Below are positions 8,040-17,190 of a stretch of 64,000 bases of DNA, one piece after another. Source of the stretch: Burkholderiales bacterium. GTDB lineage: Bacteria > Pseudomonadota > Gammaproteobacteria > Burkholderiales > SG8-39. The stretch covers positions 1 through 64,000 of the forward strand of contig JACZJV010000101.1 in the NCBI GenBank assembly GCA_014860355.1, in the 5' to 3' direction. The notes below the pieces were generated by a model. That model ran no database searches, was not told the DNA's origin, and saw only the letters and a program-made list of their open reading frames with translations. Positions within the stretch are counted from its first letter, which is position 1. Each line of letters begins with the position of its first letter. A program made the translations under genes and the position numbers.

Positions 8040-10823
8040 ATGAGCAATGAGAAACCAGCGACGCTCAAGCCGGGGGACGGCGCCGACCGCACGCTGGACG
8101 TGCTGCGCTTCGAGCGCGACGCGTTGCGCGCGATCTTTGCGCCCAAGAGCGTCGCCGTGGTCGGCGCGACCGAAAAGGAAGGCGGGGTCGGGCGTACCGT
8201 GCTGTGGAATCTGATCAGCAACCCCTTCGGCGGCGCCGTCTATCCGATCAACAAGCGCCACAAGCAGGTGCTCGGCATCAAGGCTTATTCGAGCATAGCC
8301 CAGGTGCCCGAACCGGTCGACCTGGCGGTAATCGTCACGCCGGCGCCGACGGTGCCGGGCGTCGTCAGCGAGTGCGTCGCAGCCGGCGTGAAAGGCGCGA
8401 TCATCATCTCCGCGGGGTTCAAGGAGGCGGGCGCCGCCGGCGTCGAGCTGGAACGCAAAATCGCGGAGATCGCGCACGGCAAGCTGCGCCTGATCGGCCC
8501 GAATTGCCTGGGCGTGATGCGCCCCAGGACCCACCTGAACGCAACCTTTGCGAGCGCCATGGCGCGCCCGGGCACGGTCGGATTCATCAGCCAGAGCGGC
8601 GCGCTGCTGACCGCGGTGCTCGACTGGAGTTTCCGCGAGAACGTCGGCTTCAGCGCCTGCGTCTCCGTCGGCTCGATGCTCGACGTCGATTGGGGCGATC
8701 TGATCAACTTTCTCGGCGACGATCCGCACACCCACAGCATCATGATCTACATGGAGTCGATCGGAAATGCGCGCTCGTTCATCTCCGCCGCGCGCGAAGT
8801 CGCGCTGACCAAGCCGATCATCGTGATCAAGGCGGGGCGCACCGCGGCAGCGGCGAAGGCGGCGGCCTCGCATACCGGGGCGCTAGCCGGCAGCGACGAC
8901 GTGCTCGACGCGGTGTTCCGGCGCTGCGGGGTGCTGCGCGTGAACTCCATAGCCGACCTGTTTCACATGGCCGAGGTTCTGGCCAAGCAGCCGCGCCCCT
9001 CGGGCCCGCGCCTCACCATAGTCACCAACGCCGGCGGTCCCGGCGTGCTCGCCACCGATACCCTGATCGCGCTGGGGGGCGAACTGGCGGAGTTATCCGC
9101 CGAATCGATAGCCGCGCTGAACCAGGTGCTGCCGCCGCACTGGAGCCACGGCAATCCGATCGACATCCTCGGCGACGCCGATCCGCAGCGCTACGCGCAG
9201 GCGTTGGAGATAGCGAGCAAGGATCCGAACAGCGACGGGCTGCTGGTGGCGCTCACGCCGCAGGCGATGACCGATCCCACCGAGACGGCGCGGCGCCTTA
9301 GCGCCTTCGCCGTGACGCGCGGCAAGCCGGTGCTGGCCAGCTGGATGGGGGGCAAGGACATCGTCGCGGGCGAGGCGATACTGAACCAGGCGAACATCCC
9401 GACCTTCGGCTACCCCGACACCGCGGCGCGCATTTTCACGCTGATGTGGCGCTATGCCTATAACCTGCGCGGCCTGTACGAAACGCCGACGCAGGCCGAT
9501 CCCGCCAGCGCGGCCGCCCCGGACCGCGAGCGGGCCGAGCAGTTCCTGCGCAACGCGCGCGCTTCGGGCCGCACCTTGCTCTCCGAATTCGAGTCCAAGC
9601 AGGTGCTCGCGGCCTACGGCATCCCCACCGTGACCACGCGCATCGCCACCAGCGTAGACGATGCGGTGCACAGCGCCGCGGCCATCGGCTATCCGGTCGT
9701 GCTCAAGCTGCACTCGCATACCATCACCCACAAGACCGACGTAGGCGGGGTGCAGCTGAACCTGGCCGACGCCGATGCGGTGCGGCGCGCCTACCGCGCG
9801 ATCGAATCAGCCGCGCTAGCCGCGCCCGAACCGCCCCCCGAAGGCGGCGCGCACTTTCTCGGCGTGGCGGTGCAGCCCATGGTCAAGCTGGAGGGCTACG
9901 AGCTGATCGTCGGCAGCAGCATAGACCCCCAATTCGGCCCGGTGCTGTTGTTCGGCGCGGGCGGGCAGCTGGTGGAGATCTTCCGCGACCGCGCGCTCGC
10001 GCTGCCGCCGCTCAACAGCACGCTGGCGCGGCGCATGATGGAACAGACGACGATGCACAAGGCCTTGCTGGGGGTGCGCGGACGCGAGCCCGTCGACCTC
10101 GACGCGCTGGCGCAACTGATGGTGCGTTTCAGCCAGCTGGTGGTGGAGCAGCGCTGGATCAAGGAGATCGACATCAACCCGCTGCTCGCTGCGCCGGGGC
10201 GCGCAGGCATCATCGCGCTCGACGCGCGCATCGTCCTGCACGGCGCGGACGTCGCCGAGGAGCAGCTGCCCCGGCTCGCCATCCGCCCCTATCCGGCGCA
10301 ATACGCGTCGCCATGGACGTCGAAGTCCGGCATGGCGGTCACGATACGTCCGATACGCCCGGAAGACGAGCCGCTGATGGTAAAATTCCACGCGACCCTG
10401 TCGGAAGAAAGCGTGTACATGCGCTACTTTCATTTCATCCAGTACAACCAGCGCGTGGCGCACGAGCGCCTGACGCGCCTGTGCTTCATCGACTACGACC
10501 GCGAGATGGCGCTGGTGGTCGAGCGCAAGGATCCCGCGACCGGCGAGAACGCCATACTTGCCATAGGGCGCCTGAGCAAGGTGCACCAGTCCTCCGAGGC
10601 CGAGTTCGCGATCCTCGTGAGCGACGCCTGGCAGGGACACGGGCTCGGCGTGGAACTGCTGCGCCGCCTGGTGCAGATCGGGCGCGACGAAAAGCTGCAG
10701 CGCATCGTCGCAACCATCCTGTCCGAAAACATCGCCATGCAGCATGTGTCGCGCAAAATCGGTTTCAAGCTGCAGCGGGTCGAGTCGGAGTTTCAGGCGG
10801 AGCTGGATCTGACCGGGGCCTGA
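8040..10823 (+). CDS. Pat/YfiQ-type protein lysine acetyltransferase (acyl-CoA synthetase-GNAT fusion)
   Basis: 927 residues from ATG 8040, with GAGGA 6 nt upstream. Domain order: a CoA-binding Rossmann domain (about 25-160, with [11 protein letters not shown] and GPNCLGVM), a succinyl-CoA-ligase-like part ([11 protein letters not shown]), an ATP-grasp domain (about 500-710) and a C-terminal GNAT domain (about 770-925) with the acetyl-CoA loop WQGHGLG. This is the architecture of Pat/YfiQ/PatZ, which acetylates lysines such as that of acetyl-CoA synthetase, controlling carbon flow. The synthetase part of these proteins is usually catalytically dead and used for sensing. The next gene, slyX, begins 8 nt after the stop. 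Confidence 0.85.
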   Translation: MSNEKPATLKPGDGADRTLDVLRFERDALRAIFAPKSVAVVGATEKEGGVGRTVLWNLISNPFGGAVYPINKRHKQVLGIKAYSSIAQVPEPVDLAVIVTPAPTVPGVVSECVAAGVKGAIIISAGFKEAGAAGVELERKIAEIAHGKLRLIGPNCLGVMRPRTHLNATFASAMARPGTVGFISQSGALLTAVLDWSFRENVGFSACVSVGSMLDVDWGDLINFLGDDPHTHSIMIYMESIGNARSFISAAREVALTKPIIVIKAGRTAAAAKAAASHTGALAGSDDVLDAVFRRCGVLRVNSIADLFHMAEVLAKQPRPSGPRLTIVTNAGGPGVLATDTLIALGGELAELSAESIAALNQVLPPHWSHGNPIDILGDADPQRYAQALEIASKDPNSDGLLVALTPQAMTDPTETARRLSAFAVTRGKPVLASWMGGKDIVAGEAILNQANIPTFGYPDTAARIFTLMWRYAYNLRGLYETPTQADPASAAAPDRERAEQFLRNARASGRTLLSEFESKQVLAAYGIPTVTTRIATSVDDAVHSAAAIGYPVVLKLHSHTITHKTDVGGVQLNLADADAVRRAYRAIESAALAAPEPPPEGGAHFLGVAVQPMVKLEGYELIVGSSIDPQFGPVLLFGAGGQLVEIFRDRALALPPLNSTLARRMMEQTTMHKALLGVRGREPVDLDALAQLMVRFSQLVVEQRWIKEIDINPLLAAPGRAGIIALDARIVLHGADVAEEQLPRLAIRPYPAQYASPWTSKSGMAVTIRPIRPEDEPLMVKFHATLSEESVYMRYFHFIQYNQRVAHERLTRLCFIDYDREMALVVERKDPATGENAILAIGRLSKVHQSSEAEFAILVSDAWQGHGLGVELLRRLVQIGRDEKLQRIVATILSENIAMQHVSRKIGFKLQRVESEFQAELDLTGA

Positions 10824-10831
10824 GGCGGATC

Positions 10832-11032
10832 ATGGACTCCAGATTGAACGAACTCGAGGCCAAGATCAGCCTCGCCGAGGACCTGCTCGAAGCCTTGAAC
10901 CGTACGGTGTTCCGCCAGCAGCAGCAGATCGACCGCTTGCAGCAGGATATCCGCGCCTTGCGCCTGCAGCTGCTGGACGCGGCGCCGCGCGAGGCGGGCA
11001 GCCCGGACAACGACATTCCGCCGCACTACTAG
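10832..11032 (+). CDS. slyX: SlyX family protein
   Basis: 66 residues. The whole protein is a heptad-rich coiled coil (LNELEAKISLAEDLLEALN, then QQQQIDRLQQDIRALRLQL) ending in the family signature NDIPPHY, which identifies SlyX with confidence despite its size. The molecular function is unknown; the name comes from an E. coli gene next to slyD. ATG 10832 is 8 nt past the acetyltransferase stop, with GAGG just upstream, so the two genes are probably co-transcribed. The amidase gene follows after 22 nt. Confidence 0.88.
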   Translation: MDSRLNELEAKISLAEDLLEALNRTVFRQQQQIDRLQQDIRALRLQLLDAAPREAGSPDNDIPPHY

Positions 11033-11054
11033 TGCGACTGAGGAGGAGAACAGG

Positions 11055-12509
11055 ATGGATATCGCATTCTGGTCCGCGACCAAGCTGGCTCGCGCCTTGC
11101 GGGCCAAGAAGATCGGCGCGCTGGAGCTGCTCGATCTCTACGCCGCGCGCATCGCGCGCCATGACCGCGAACTGAATTCACTCTGCCTGCTCGATCTTGA
11201 CGCGGCGCGCAAGCGCGCGCGCGCGCTGGATCGCGCGGCAGGCCGGGCGGGCGCGAAGCCCGGCGCGCTCGCCGGCTTGCCGATGACGGTCAAGGAATCC
11301 TTCGACCTCGCCGGCCATCCCACGACCTGGGGCCTGCCCGAGTACAAGCACAAGCGCGCAGCGGGCAACGCGCTGGCGGTAGAGCGCTTTGTGCGCGCAG
11401 GTGCGAACGTGTTCGGCAAATCGAACGTGCCCGTGCTGCTGGCGGACTGGGAAACCGATAACCCGGTGTATGGCAGGACGGTGAATCCTTGGGATCACAC
11501 ACGCACGCCGGGCGGCTCCTCCGGTGGCGCGGCCGCCGCGCTCGCGGCCGGGCTAACCGGTTTGGAGGCCGGAAGCGATATCGGTGGTTCGATCCGCAAT
11601 CCGGCGAACTACTGCGGCGTGTACGGCCACAAGCCTACCTGGGGGATCTGCTCGATGCTCGGCCATGCGCTGCCGGACAGCGTGCATCCCGCGGACATTG
11701 CGGCCATTGGCCCGCTCGCGCGCAGCGCTATTGATCTGGAACTGGCGCTTTCGATCATGGCCGGTCCCGACGCGATCGACGGTGCCGGCTGGAAGCCCGG
11801 CCTGCCCAAGCCCGCGTTCCGGACCTTGCGCGGCCTGCGCGTTGCGGTGCTCGCCACGCATCCGACTGCGGAAGCCGACGCCACGGTGCAAGCCGCGATT
11901 GCCGGGCTGGCACGGTTCCTGTCGCGGCAGGGCGCCAAAGTGTCTGAACGCGCGCTTCCGGCTTTTGATCTGGGCGAAGCACACCGCGTGTTCATCCAGC
12001 TATTGCGCGGCGCGACCTCGTCGCGGCAGACCGACGACTACGTCGCGCAGATGCAGGCGGCAAAAGCACGGCTGGACCCGGCCGATGACTCCTATTATGC
12101 GCAGATGGTGCGCGCCAACACGCAGACGCACCGCGAGTGGCTGCTGGCCTCCAACCGCAGACACCAGATGCGCCTCAAGTGGGCGGAGTTCTTTCGCGAC
12201 TGGGACGTGCTGCTGTGCCCGAACGCGGCGAGCGCGGCGTTTCCGCATTCGCAGCCGGGCGAACGCTGGGAGCGCATGATCAGCGTAAACGGCAAACCGC
12301 AGCCGGCGACCACGCAGATGTGGTGGGCGGGCATCGCCGGCATGTGCTATTTGCCCGGCACGGCGCTGCCGATCGGCGTCTCGCCCGAGGGCCTGCCTAT
12401 CGGCGCGCAGCTCGTGGGTCCGCAATACGGCGATCTGAGTACCATACGCATCGCACAGATGATCGAGCGCGAGTACTACGCGTTTGTGCCGCCGCCGCGC
12501 TACGAATAG
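11055..12509 (+). CDS. Amidase-signature family hydrolase
   Basis: 484 residues from ATG 11055 with GAGGAG upstream. The Ser-Ser-Lys catalytic triad region is clear: TVKES holds the lysine, GGSSGGAAAALAAG the glycine-serine loop, and GSDIGGSIRNPA the nucleophile serine region. Length and order match GatA-like amidases that cleave amide bonds in the cytoplasm. It is not GatA itself, because no gatB or gatC adjoins it. The substrate is not predictable. It may be co-transcribed with slyX (22-nt gap). A GC hairpin without a T tail follows the stop at 12515-12530. Confidence 0.83.
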   Translation: MDIAFWSATKLARALRAKKIGALELLDLYAARIARHDRELNSLCLLDLDAARKRARALDRAAGRAGAKPGALAGLPMTVKESFDLAGHPTTWGLPEYKHKRAAGNALAVERFVRAGANVFGKSNVPVLLADWETDNPVYGRTVNPWDHTRTPGGSSGGAAAALAAGLTGLEAGSDIGGSIRNPANYCGVYGHKPTWGICSMLGHALPDSVHPADIAAIGPLARSAIDLELALSIMAGPDAIDGAGWKPGLPKPAFRTLRGLRVAVLATHPTAEADATVQAAIAGLARFLSRQGAKVSERALPAFDLGEAHRVFIQLLRGATSSRQTDDYVAQMQAAKARLDPADDSYYAQMVRANTQTHREWLLASNRRHQMRLKWAEFFRDWDVLLCPNAASAAFPHSQPGERWERMISVNGKPQPATTQMWWAGIAGMCYLPGTALPIGVSPEGLPIGAQLVGPQYGDLSTIRIAQMIEREYYAFVPPPRYE

Positions 12510-12618
12510 CGCCGCGGCGCATTGGCGCCGTATTCGAAACCCGTTGCCGCGGTGTTTGCCTCTACTGTTTTTCGGGCGTACGATCTTTTCCCTTGCCTTG
12601 TCAGTTTGAAGCGATCTC

Positions 12619-13437
12619 ATGTACCGCCGCGCGCGTCAGATCACCGCAGTCATAATCGGCTGTGCAGCGCTCTACTCGGCTGAAGGAGCGGCGGCGCTTA
12701 CCTACTACTTCAACTGGCATTGCACCTGCTGTCTCACACTCGGCAGCGGCAGCAATGGCAGGGAAGGCCCGTTCCGCTCGCCTTCCGTTTGCGAAAGTGC
12801 ACGCGCCTCGATGGGCGCAAGCTTGAATCAGCGCGGTTGCGGGCCCAATTGCTACTACCCGCAACTTTGCCTATCCGAGGGCACTGTCGATGCGCCACCT
12901 GTCGTGCGTCCGTCTCCCGTGCTTCCGCCGCCCTCGACGCAAGCTTTCCCGGCGCCGAGCTACGTCGTCAGCGGCAGGCGTCGCGCGCACGAGGCGCAGT
13001 GGGAGCGCCAGGAATCGGAGCGCGCGGCGCAAGTGCGCGACGGCAAGGCAACTCCCCCGGCCCCCTCCGGGGATCTGGCCCCGCGATGGCGCAATGCCGT
13101 TAGCTGGTACGAAGTGCGTGGGTCGGCACAGGCGCTGGAAATCGTACTCGTCGAGACCTGCGCGATGGCCGATTGCAGCCGCAAGACCTTTCCCAACCGG
13201 CCGGTGTTTCGCGGACGGGTGGAAGGCGACTGGCTGCTTGGAGTCGTACTCATCCGCGCAGCGATCGAGTCGCGGCAAGATGAGACGCCCTGCCCGAGTC
13301 TCGCCGGCGAATTTCCAGTCAAAGGGAGAATCTCTGGCGACCACCGATGGATAAGTTGGAAACCGGCCGAGTTCCCAACGCGACTAGGGTGCAGCGCCTC
13401 TACGCTTTCGCTCGGCACCTGGAGGCGCGAGCCGTAG
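12619..13437 (+). CDS. Secreted hypothetical protein, cysteine rich
   Basis: 272 residues from ATG 12619. It opens with a Sec-type signal (MYRRARQ, then a hydrophobic run to about residue 25). A cysteine-rich segment follows (HCTCCLTLG, then GCGPNCYYPQLC), with a proline-rich linker (RPSPVLPPPS, about 95-110) and a C-terminal region with a few more cysteines. I do not recognise a family. The layout suggests an exported protein with disulfides. It has no operon partners: upstream is the amidase and downstream the palindromic repeat at 13442. Confidence 0.5.
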   Translation: MYRRARQITAVIIGCAALYSAEGAAALTYYFNWHCTCCLTLGSGSNGREGPFRSPSVCESARASMGASLNQRGCGPNCYYPQLCLSEGTVDAPPVVRPSPVLPPPSTQAFPAPSYVVSGRRRAHEAQWERQESERAAQVRDGKATPPAPSGDLAPRWRNAVSWYEVRGSAQALEIVLVETCAMADCSRKTFPNRPVFRGRVEGDWLLGVVLIRAAIESRQDETPCPSLAGEFPVKGRISGDHRWISWKPAEFPTRLGCSASTLSLGTWRREP

Positions 13438-13854
13438 CCTAGGGGTCGGGTTGAGGGTTTATTGGCTTAAGGCTCAACCCGACCCCGTTTTGCTGGAAGC
13501 CGAGCGCCGCGGCAAAGGCGAACGGGCGAAGCCCGAGTTCTTCGTAGAGGACTTTCCCGAACTCAGGCAGTAGCGGGGGGCAAGCAGAAATGACCCGGTA
13601 GGTGCGCCGGCTCAAACCCGAGCCCGTCATCGGGCGGACTGCACTTCGGCGGCGGTGTGCATGAGCAAGCTTGCGCCTGACTATCGCAAAATGGCTTGAT
13701 CCCCCGCGAATGCAGGGGGCACCGGCCGCAAACCGCGTGTTGGGCGATCGACCCAGCTGTCTCCCACCATCCGGCGATACAGACCGATGTTGTTCATCCG
13801 TTCGTCTGCACAGCTGAAGCAAAAGTGGGGTATAAGTCGCCTGTGGCTTTAGAC
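13438..13854. other. Intergenic region before the heme-sensor HD-GYP gene
   Basis: It holds the palindrome at 13442-13486 and no gene I can support. A reverse-strand open frame spans it but has no family resemblance and crosses the palindrome. A TATAAG string 25 nt before the next gene could be a -10 element, but no -35 matches. Confidence 0.45.
13442..13486. repeat. REP-like palindrome, 14-bp arms
   Basis: GGGGTCGGGTTGAG and CTCAACCCGACCCC are perfect complements around a 17-nt loop, starting 5 nt after the stop of the secreted protein. The sequence resembles REP-type palindromes of proteobacteria. GTTTT follows, so it may also end transcription. Confidence 0.6.
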
Positions 13855-15960
13855 ATGAATGCAGCCGGTCAGGACGCATCCACTTCCCAGCTCAATACCG
13901 TCTTTATCGGGCTGATCTCTTTTTGGTCCGCCGTCATTGTCGGATTTGCTGCGTGGAGCTACTGGCAATTGTACACGGCGACTGTCGAGATAGCGCGCGC
14001 CTCAGCCTACGAAAGTTTGAGCAAGGACCTGGTCTATCGACGCTGGGCCACCCTGCACGGGGGGGTGTATGTGCCTGTCACTCCCGAGACGCCCCCCAAT
14101 CCCGATTTGGCCGATGTTCCGGAACGCGACATCAGCACGCCCTCAGGCAAGAAACTGACCTTGATCAATCCGGCCTACATGACGCGCCAAGTGCATCAAC
14201 TCGCGAAAAAAGACTTTGGTTCGAGGGGGCACATCACGAGCCTGAAACCGATCAGGCCGGAAAACGTCCCGGATGAGTGGGAAAAGCATGCGTTGCAGGC
14301 TTTCGAGCGCGGGGCGAAGGAAGTATCGTCGCTTGAGCCGATAGGGGACCAGACCTATATGCGCTTTATGCGCCCGCTCTTCGCCGAGGCGGGATGCTTG
14401 AAGTGCCACGCGAAGCAGGGCTACAAGATCGGCGACATCAGGGGCGGGCTCAGCGTATCCGTTCCATGGTCCGATTACCGCCAGGCGCTGCGCTCGGAGC
14501 TGCTCGTCCATGTCTTCGGCCTGGGCGGGATATGGGCGCTGGGGATCCTGGGGCTGCGCTTCGGCAGGAATCGGATTCAGGACAATATGCATGAGCGCAG
14601 ACGGGCGTCGCAGGAGCTGCGCGAGAGCGAGGAAAGGCACCGGACCATCCTGCAGACGGCCATGGACGGATTCTGGCTGGCGGACACACAGGGGCGCCTG
14701 CTGGACGTCAATGAAGCCTACTGCCGCATGAGCGGCTATGGCAGGCAGGAGCTGCTCGCGATGCGCATTTCCGACCTGGAAGCTGCCGAATCGCCCGAGG
14801 ACACGGCCGCTCACATGAAGAAGGTCATGGCGCACAGCGAGGATCGCTTCGAGTCCAGGCACCGCCGCAAGGACGGCAGCATATTTGACGTAACAGTTAG
14901 CGCCCAGTTCCAGGCGGTCGATGGCGGGCGGTTTGTGATTTTTCTGCAGGACTATACCGAGCGCAGGCGATCGGAGCAGGCGCTGCACGAATCGGAAGAG
15001 CAATTTCGCGGACTGGTCGAGCAGTCGATCGCCGGCATTTACATCATCCAGGATGGCAGGTTTAGCTACGCAAACCCGCGGTTTGCCGAAATCTGCGGTT
15101 ATGCTTCGGCGGACGAGATCGTCGGCCGCGACGCGCTCTCGATGGTCGTGGACAAAGACCGCGGCCCTGCCGAGGAATACGTACGCCGGCTGCTCGCAGG
15201 CGAGTTGCGCAGCATCCCCTATACCTTCAGCGTGCTGCGCAAGGACGGCAACACGATCGAAGTCGGAGCGCATGCGGCATGCGCGAACTACAAAGGGAGG
15301 CCCGCGGTCATCGGCCTGATCCAGGACATCTCGGAGAAGCGGCGCGCCGAGGAGAAGATCCAGAGCTACCTCGAACAACTCAAGACCGCGTTCATGCGCA
15401 CCGTTGAGGTGGCGACGACCTTGAGCGAGATGCGCGACCCGTACACCGCCGGCCACGAGCGGCGCGTGGCGGAGATCGCGGTCGCCATCGGCGCTGAACT
15501 GGGATTCGACGTGCGCCGGCAGGAGGGTATGCGGGTCGCCGGCTACCTGCACGACATAGGCAAGATCACCATTCCGGCCGAGATCCTGTCCAAACCGGGC
15601 AAGCTCAGCGCAATCGAATACAGCCTGATTCAGGCACATGCCCAGGCGAGCCACGACGCGCTGAAAAACGTCCAGTTTCCCTGGCCGGTGGCCGAGGTCG
15701 CATTGCAGCATCACGAGCGCATGGACGGCAGCGGCTATCCGCAAGGCCTCAAAGGCGGGGCGATCATGCTGGAAGCGCGCATTGTCGCCGTGGCCGACGT
15801 GATCGAGGCGATGTCCTCGCACCGGCCCTATCGCCCGGGGCTGGGGATCGCGTCGGCGCTGGCGGAGATCGAGCGCGGGCGCGGCACTGCCTACGATCCG
15901 GCCGTTGCCGATGCTGCCCTGAAGCTCTTTCGGGAGAAGGGATACGCGATTCCCGCGTAG
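13855..15960 (+). CDS. Heme-binding DUF3365 sensor with two PAS domains and HD-GYP phosphodiesterase
   Basis: 701 residues from ATG 13855 (GTG 13843 is an alternative). Order: a transmembrane helix (about 12-35), a periplasmic DUF3365/Tll0287-like domain with one c-type heme motif CLKCH at 181-185, a second helix (about 220-240), two PAS domains (about 265-375 and 385-500), then HD-GYP with HDIGK and HHERMDGSGYPQG. HD-GYP domains hydrolyse c-di-GMP. Heme in the outer domain suggests redox or gas sensing that sets c-di-GMP level. The HD-GYP part is closely similar to that of the gene at 17191, which points to duplication within this island. Confidence 0.87.
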   Translation: MNAAGQDASTSQLNTVFIGLISFWSAVIVGFAAWSYWQLYTATVEIARASAYESLSKDLVYRRWATLHGGVYVPVTPETPPNPDLADVPERDISTPSGKKLTLINPAYMTRQVHQLAKKDFGSRGHITSLKPIRPENVPDEWEKHALQAFERGAKEVSSLEPIGDQTYMRFMRPLFAEAGCLKCHAKQGYKIGDIRGGLSVSVPWSDYRQALRSELLVHVFGLGGIWALGILGLRFGRNRIQDNMHERRRASQELRESEERHRTILQTAMDGFWLADTQGRLLDVNEAYCRMSGYGRQELLAMRISDLEAAESPEDTAAHMKKVMAHSEDRFESRHRRKDGSIFDVTVSAQFQAVDGGRFVIFLQDYTERRRSEQALHESEEQFRGLVEQSIAGIYIIQDGRFSYANPRFAEICGYASADEIVGRDALSMVVDKDRGPAEEYVRRLLAGELRSIPYTFSVLRKDGNTIEVGAHAACANYKGRPAVIGLIQDISEKRRAEEKIQSYLEQLKTAFMRTVEVATTLSEMRDPYTAGHERRVAEIAVAIGAELGFDVRRQEGMRVAGYLHDIGKITIPAEILSKPGKLSAIEYSLIQAHAQASHDALKNVQFPWPVAEVALQHHERMDGSGYPQGLKGGAIMLEARIVAVADVIEAMSSHRPYRPGLGIASALAEIERGRGTAYDPAVADAALKLFREKGYAIPA

Positions 15961-16013
15961 TCCGGGACGACCTGCCGGGTTCCGGATCTTTACTCTGTAC
16001 GCTGTCTAACACC

Positions 16014-16850
16014 ATGCACCTGCGCATTTCTTCCGGTCTCCTCTTGATTGCCGTATGTTTCGATGCGGCGGCGAGCGATCTTTATGTCGCGATCAACCGG
16101 TATCGCGCCGGTGAAAGCAATTGCGCCGTCGTGAAGCAATTGCCCTCGTTGAAGCCGCAGGCCGCGCTTGAGCGCGTCGCCAGAGATCTTGCCCGAGGAA
16201 ATAACCTGGATCAGAGCCTGAAGTCGGCCAGGTACAGGGCGACACGTTCCAGCTTCCTCAGCATCAGGGGTGACGGGGTCGGCACGCAGGCGGAGGTGAT
16301 GCTGGCGAATCGGAGCTACTGCCGGCAATTGCAGGATTTCGCGATGACAGAGGTCGGGATTTACCTGGACGCACGCCAGGTCTGGATCGTGATGGCGGCG
16401 CCGTTTGCGCCGTTGCCGGGGGTATCCGGGCAATCCGCCGGGCAGCGCGTGATCGACCTCGTCAACCAGGCTCGCGCCATGCCGCGCAACTGTGGCAGCA
16501 GGGCATTCAATGCCGCGCGACCGGTGCGTTGGAACGACGCGCTTGCCCAGGCCTCGCGCCTGCACTCCGAGGACATGGCGCGCTACAATTATTTCAGTCA
16601 CACCGGCCACGACGGTTCCGATCCGGCGCAACGTGTCGAGCATGCGGGCTACAGGTACCGTATTACCGGCGAAAACATCGCCGGCGGGCAAATGAACCCA
16701 GAGGATGCGATGGCGGGCTGGGTAAAAAGCGCGGAGCATTGCGCCAACCTGATGAATCCGGACTTTACCGAAATGGGCGCTGCCGTCGCCGTCGATCCTG
16801 AAAGCGAGATGGGCGTGTACTGGACGCAGGTATTCGGTACGCCGCGATGA
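16014..16850 (+). CDS. Secreted CAP-domain (SCP/PR-1) protein
   Basis: 278 residues from ATG 16014 with a signal peptide ending near AAAS. The C-terminal half (about 145-278) is a typical CAP domain: VNQAR, LHSEDMARYNYFSHTG, GENIAGGQ, AMAGWVKSAEHCANLMNP and TQVFG. These include the two histidines and two glutamates of the CAP cavity. The N-terminal half repeats the same plan (INRYRAGESNC, then VARDLARGNN and a closing VWIVMAAPF) but lacks the His/Glu set, so it looks like a degenerate second CAP domain. Role in the envelope or outside the cell is unknown. It lies between two c-di-GMP genes. Confidence 0.8.
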   Translation: MHLRISSGLLLIAVCFDAAASDLYVAINRYRAGESNCAVVKQLPSLKPQAALERVARDLARGNNLDQSLKSARYRATRSSFLSIRGDGVGTQAEVMLANRSYCRQLQDFAMTEVGIYLDARQVWIVMAAPFAPLPGVSGQSAGQRVIDLVNQARAMPRNCGSRAFNAARPVRWNDALAQASRLHSEDMARYNYFSHTGHDGSDPAQRVEHAGYRYRITGENIAGGQMNPEDAMAGWVKSAEHCANLMNPDFTEMGAAVAVDPESEMGVYWTQVFGTPR

Positions 16851-17190
16851 TTCAATGCGCGATCGCCCCCAATCGGGGGCACACGTAGGTGAGTGCTGGG
16901 CTGTAGTCAAGAGGCGAATCGCCTACATTCCGCTTTGGCGCGGAGCGAGCGACTGCAACAGGTCTGGCCGGCCCGCTGCCCCGGGAAATCTGGGTGAGGG
17001 CAAACGGTTGCAGGCGCAACCGGTCGATTGCGCTTCCACCAATCTGTCTTGTCCGCCAGTGGATTGTTGTATCTGTCCCCAAAAGGAGCCACCGGGACCT
17101 CATCGTTAAGCAATTATGTGCGCTGCCGCACATACAATCGCAGCAATCGGGTGGAAACTACTAATCTACGAAACATAATGGTCATGTCTT
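16851..17190. other. Intergenic region with three hairpins
   Basis: No gene seen. Perfect hairpins: GCCCCC-AATC-GGGGGC at 16865-16880, CGGTTGC-AGGC-GCAACCG at 17005-17022, and ATGTGCG-CTGC-CGCACAT at 17116-17133. The first lies 15 nt past the CAP gene but lacks a T tail. The other two precede the HD-GYP gene and could act in its leader. I compared the region with c-di-GMP riboswitches and found no convincing match. Confidence 0.5.

Noticed and set aside
13439-13879. Reverse-strand open frame of 146 residues in the gap before the heme-sensor gene
   Set aside because: It runs through the palindromic repeat, overlaps the start of a certain gene, and shows no family resemblance.
16990-17035. c-di-GMP (GEMM) riboswitch before the HD-GYP gene
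   Set aside because: A GGGCAAAC string and a stable hairpin with loop AGGC look suggestive, but the conserved GACGCAAAGCC segment and second stem are missing.
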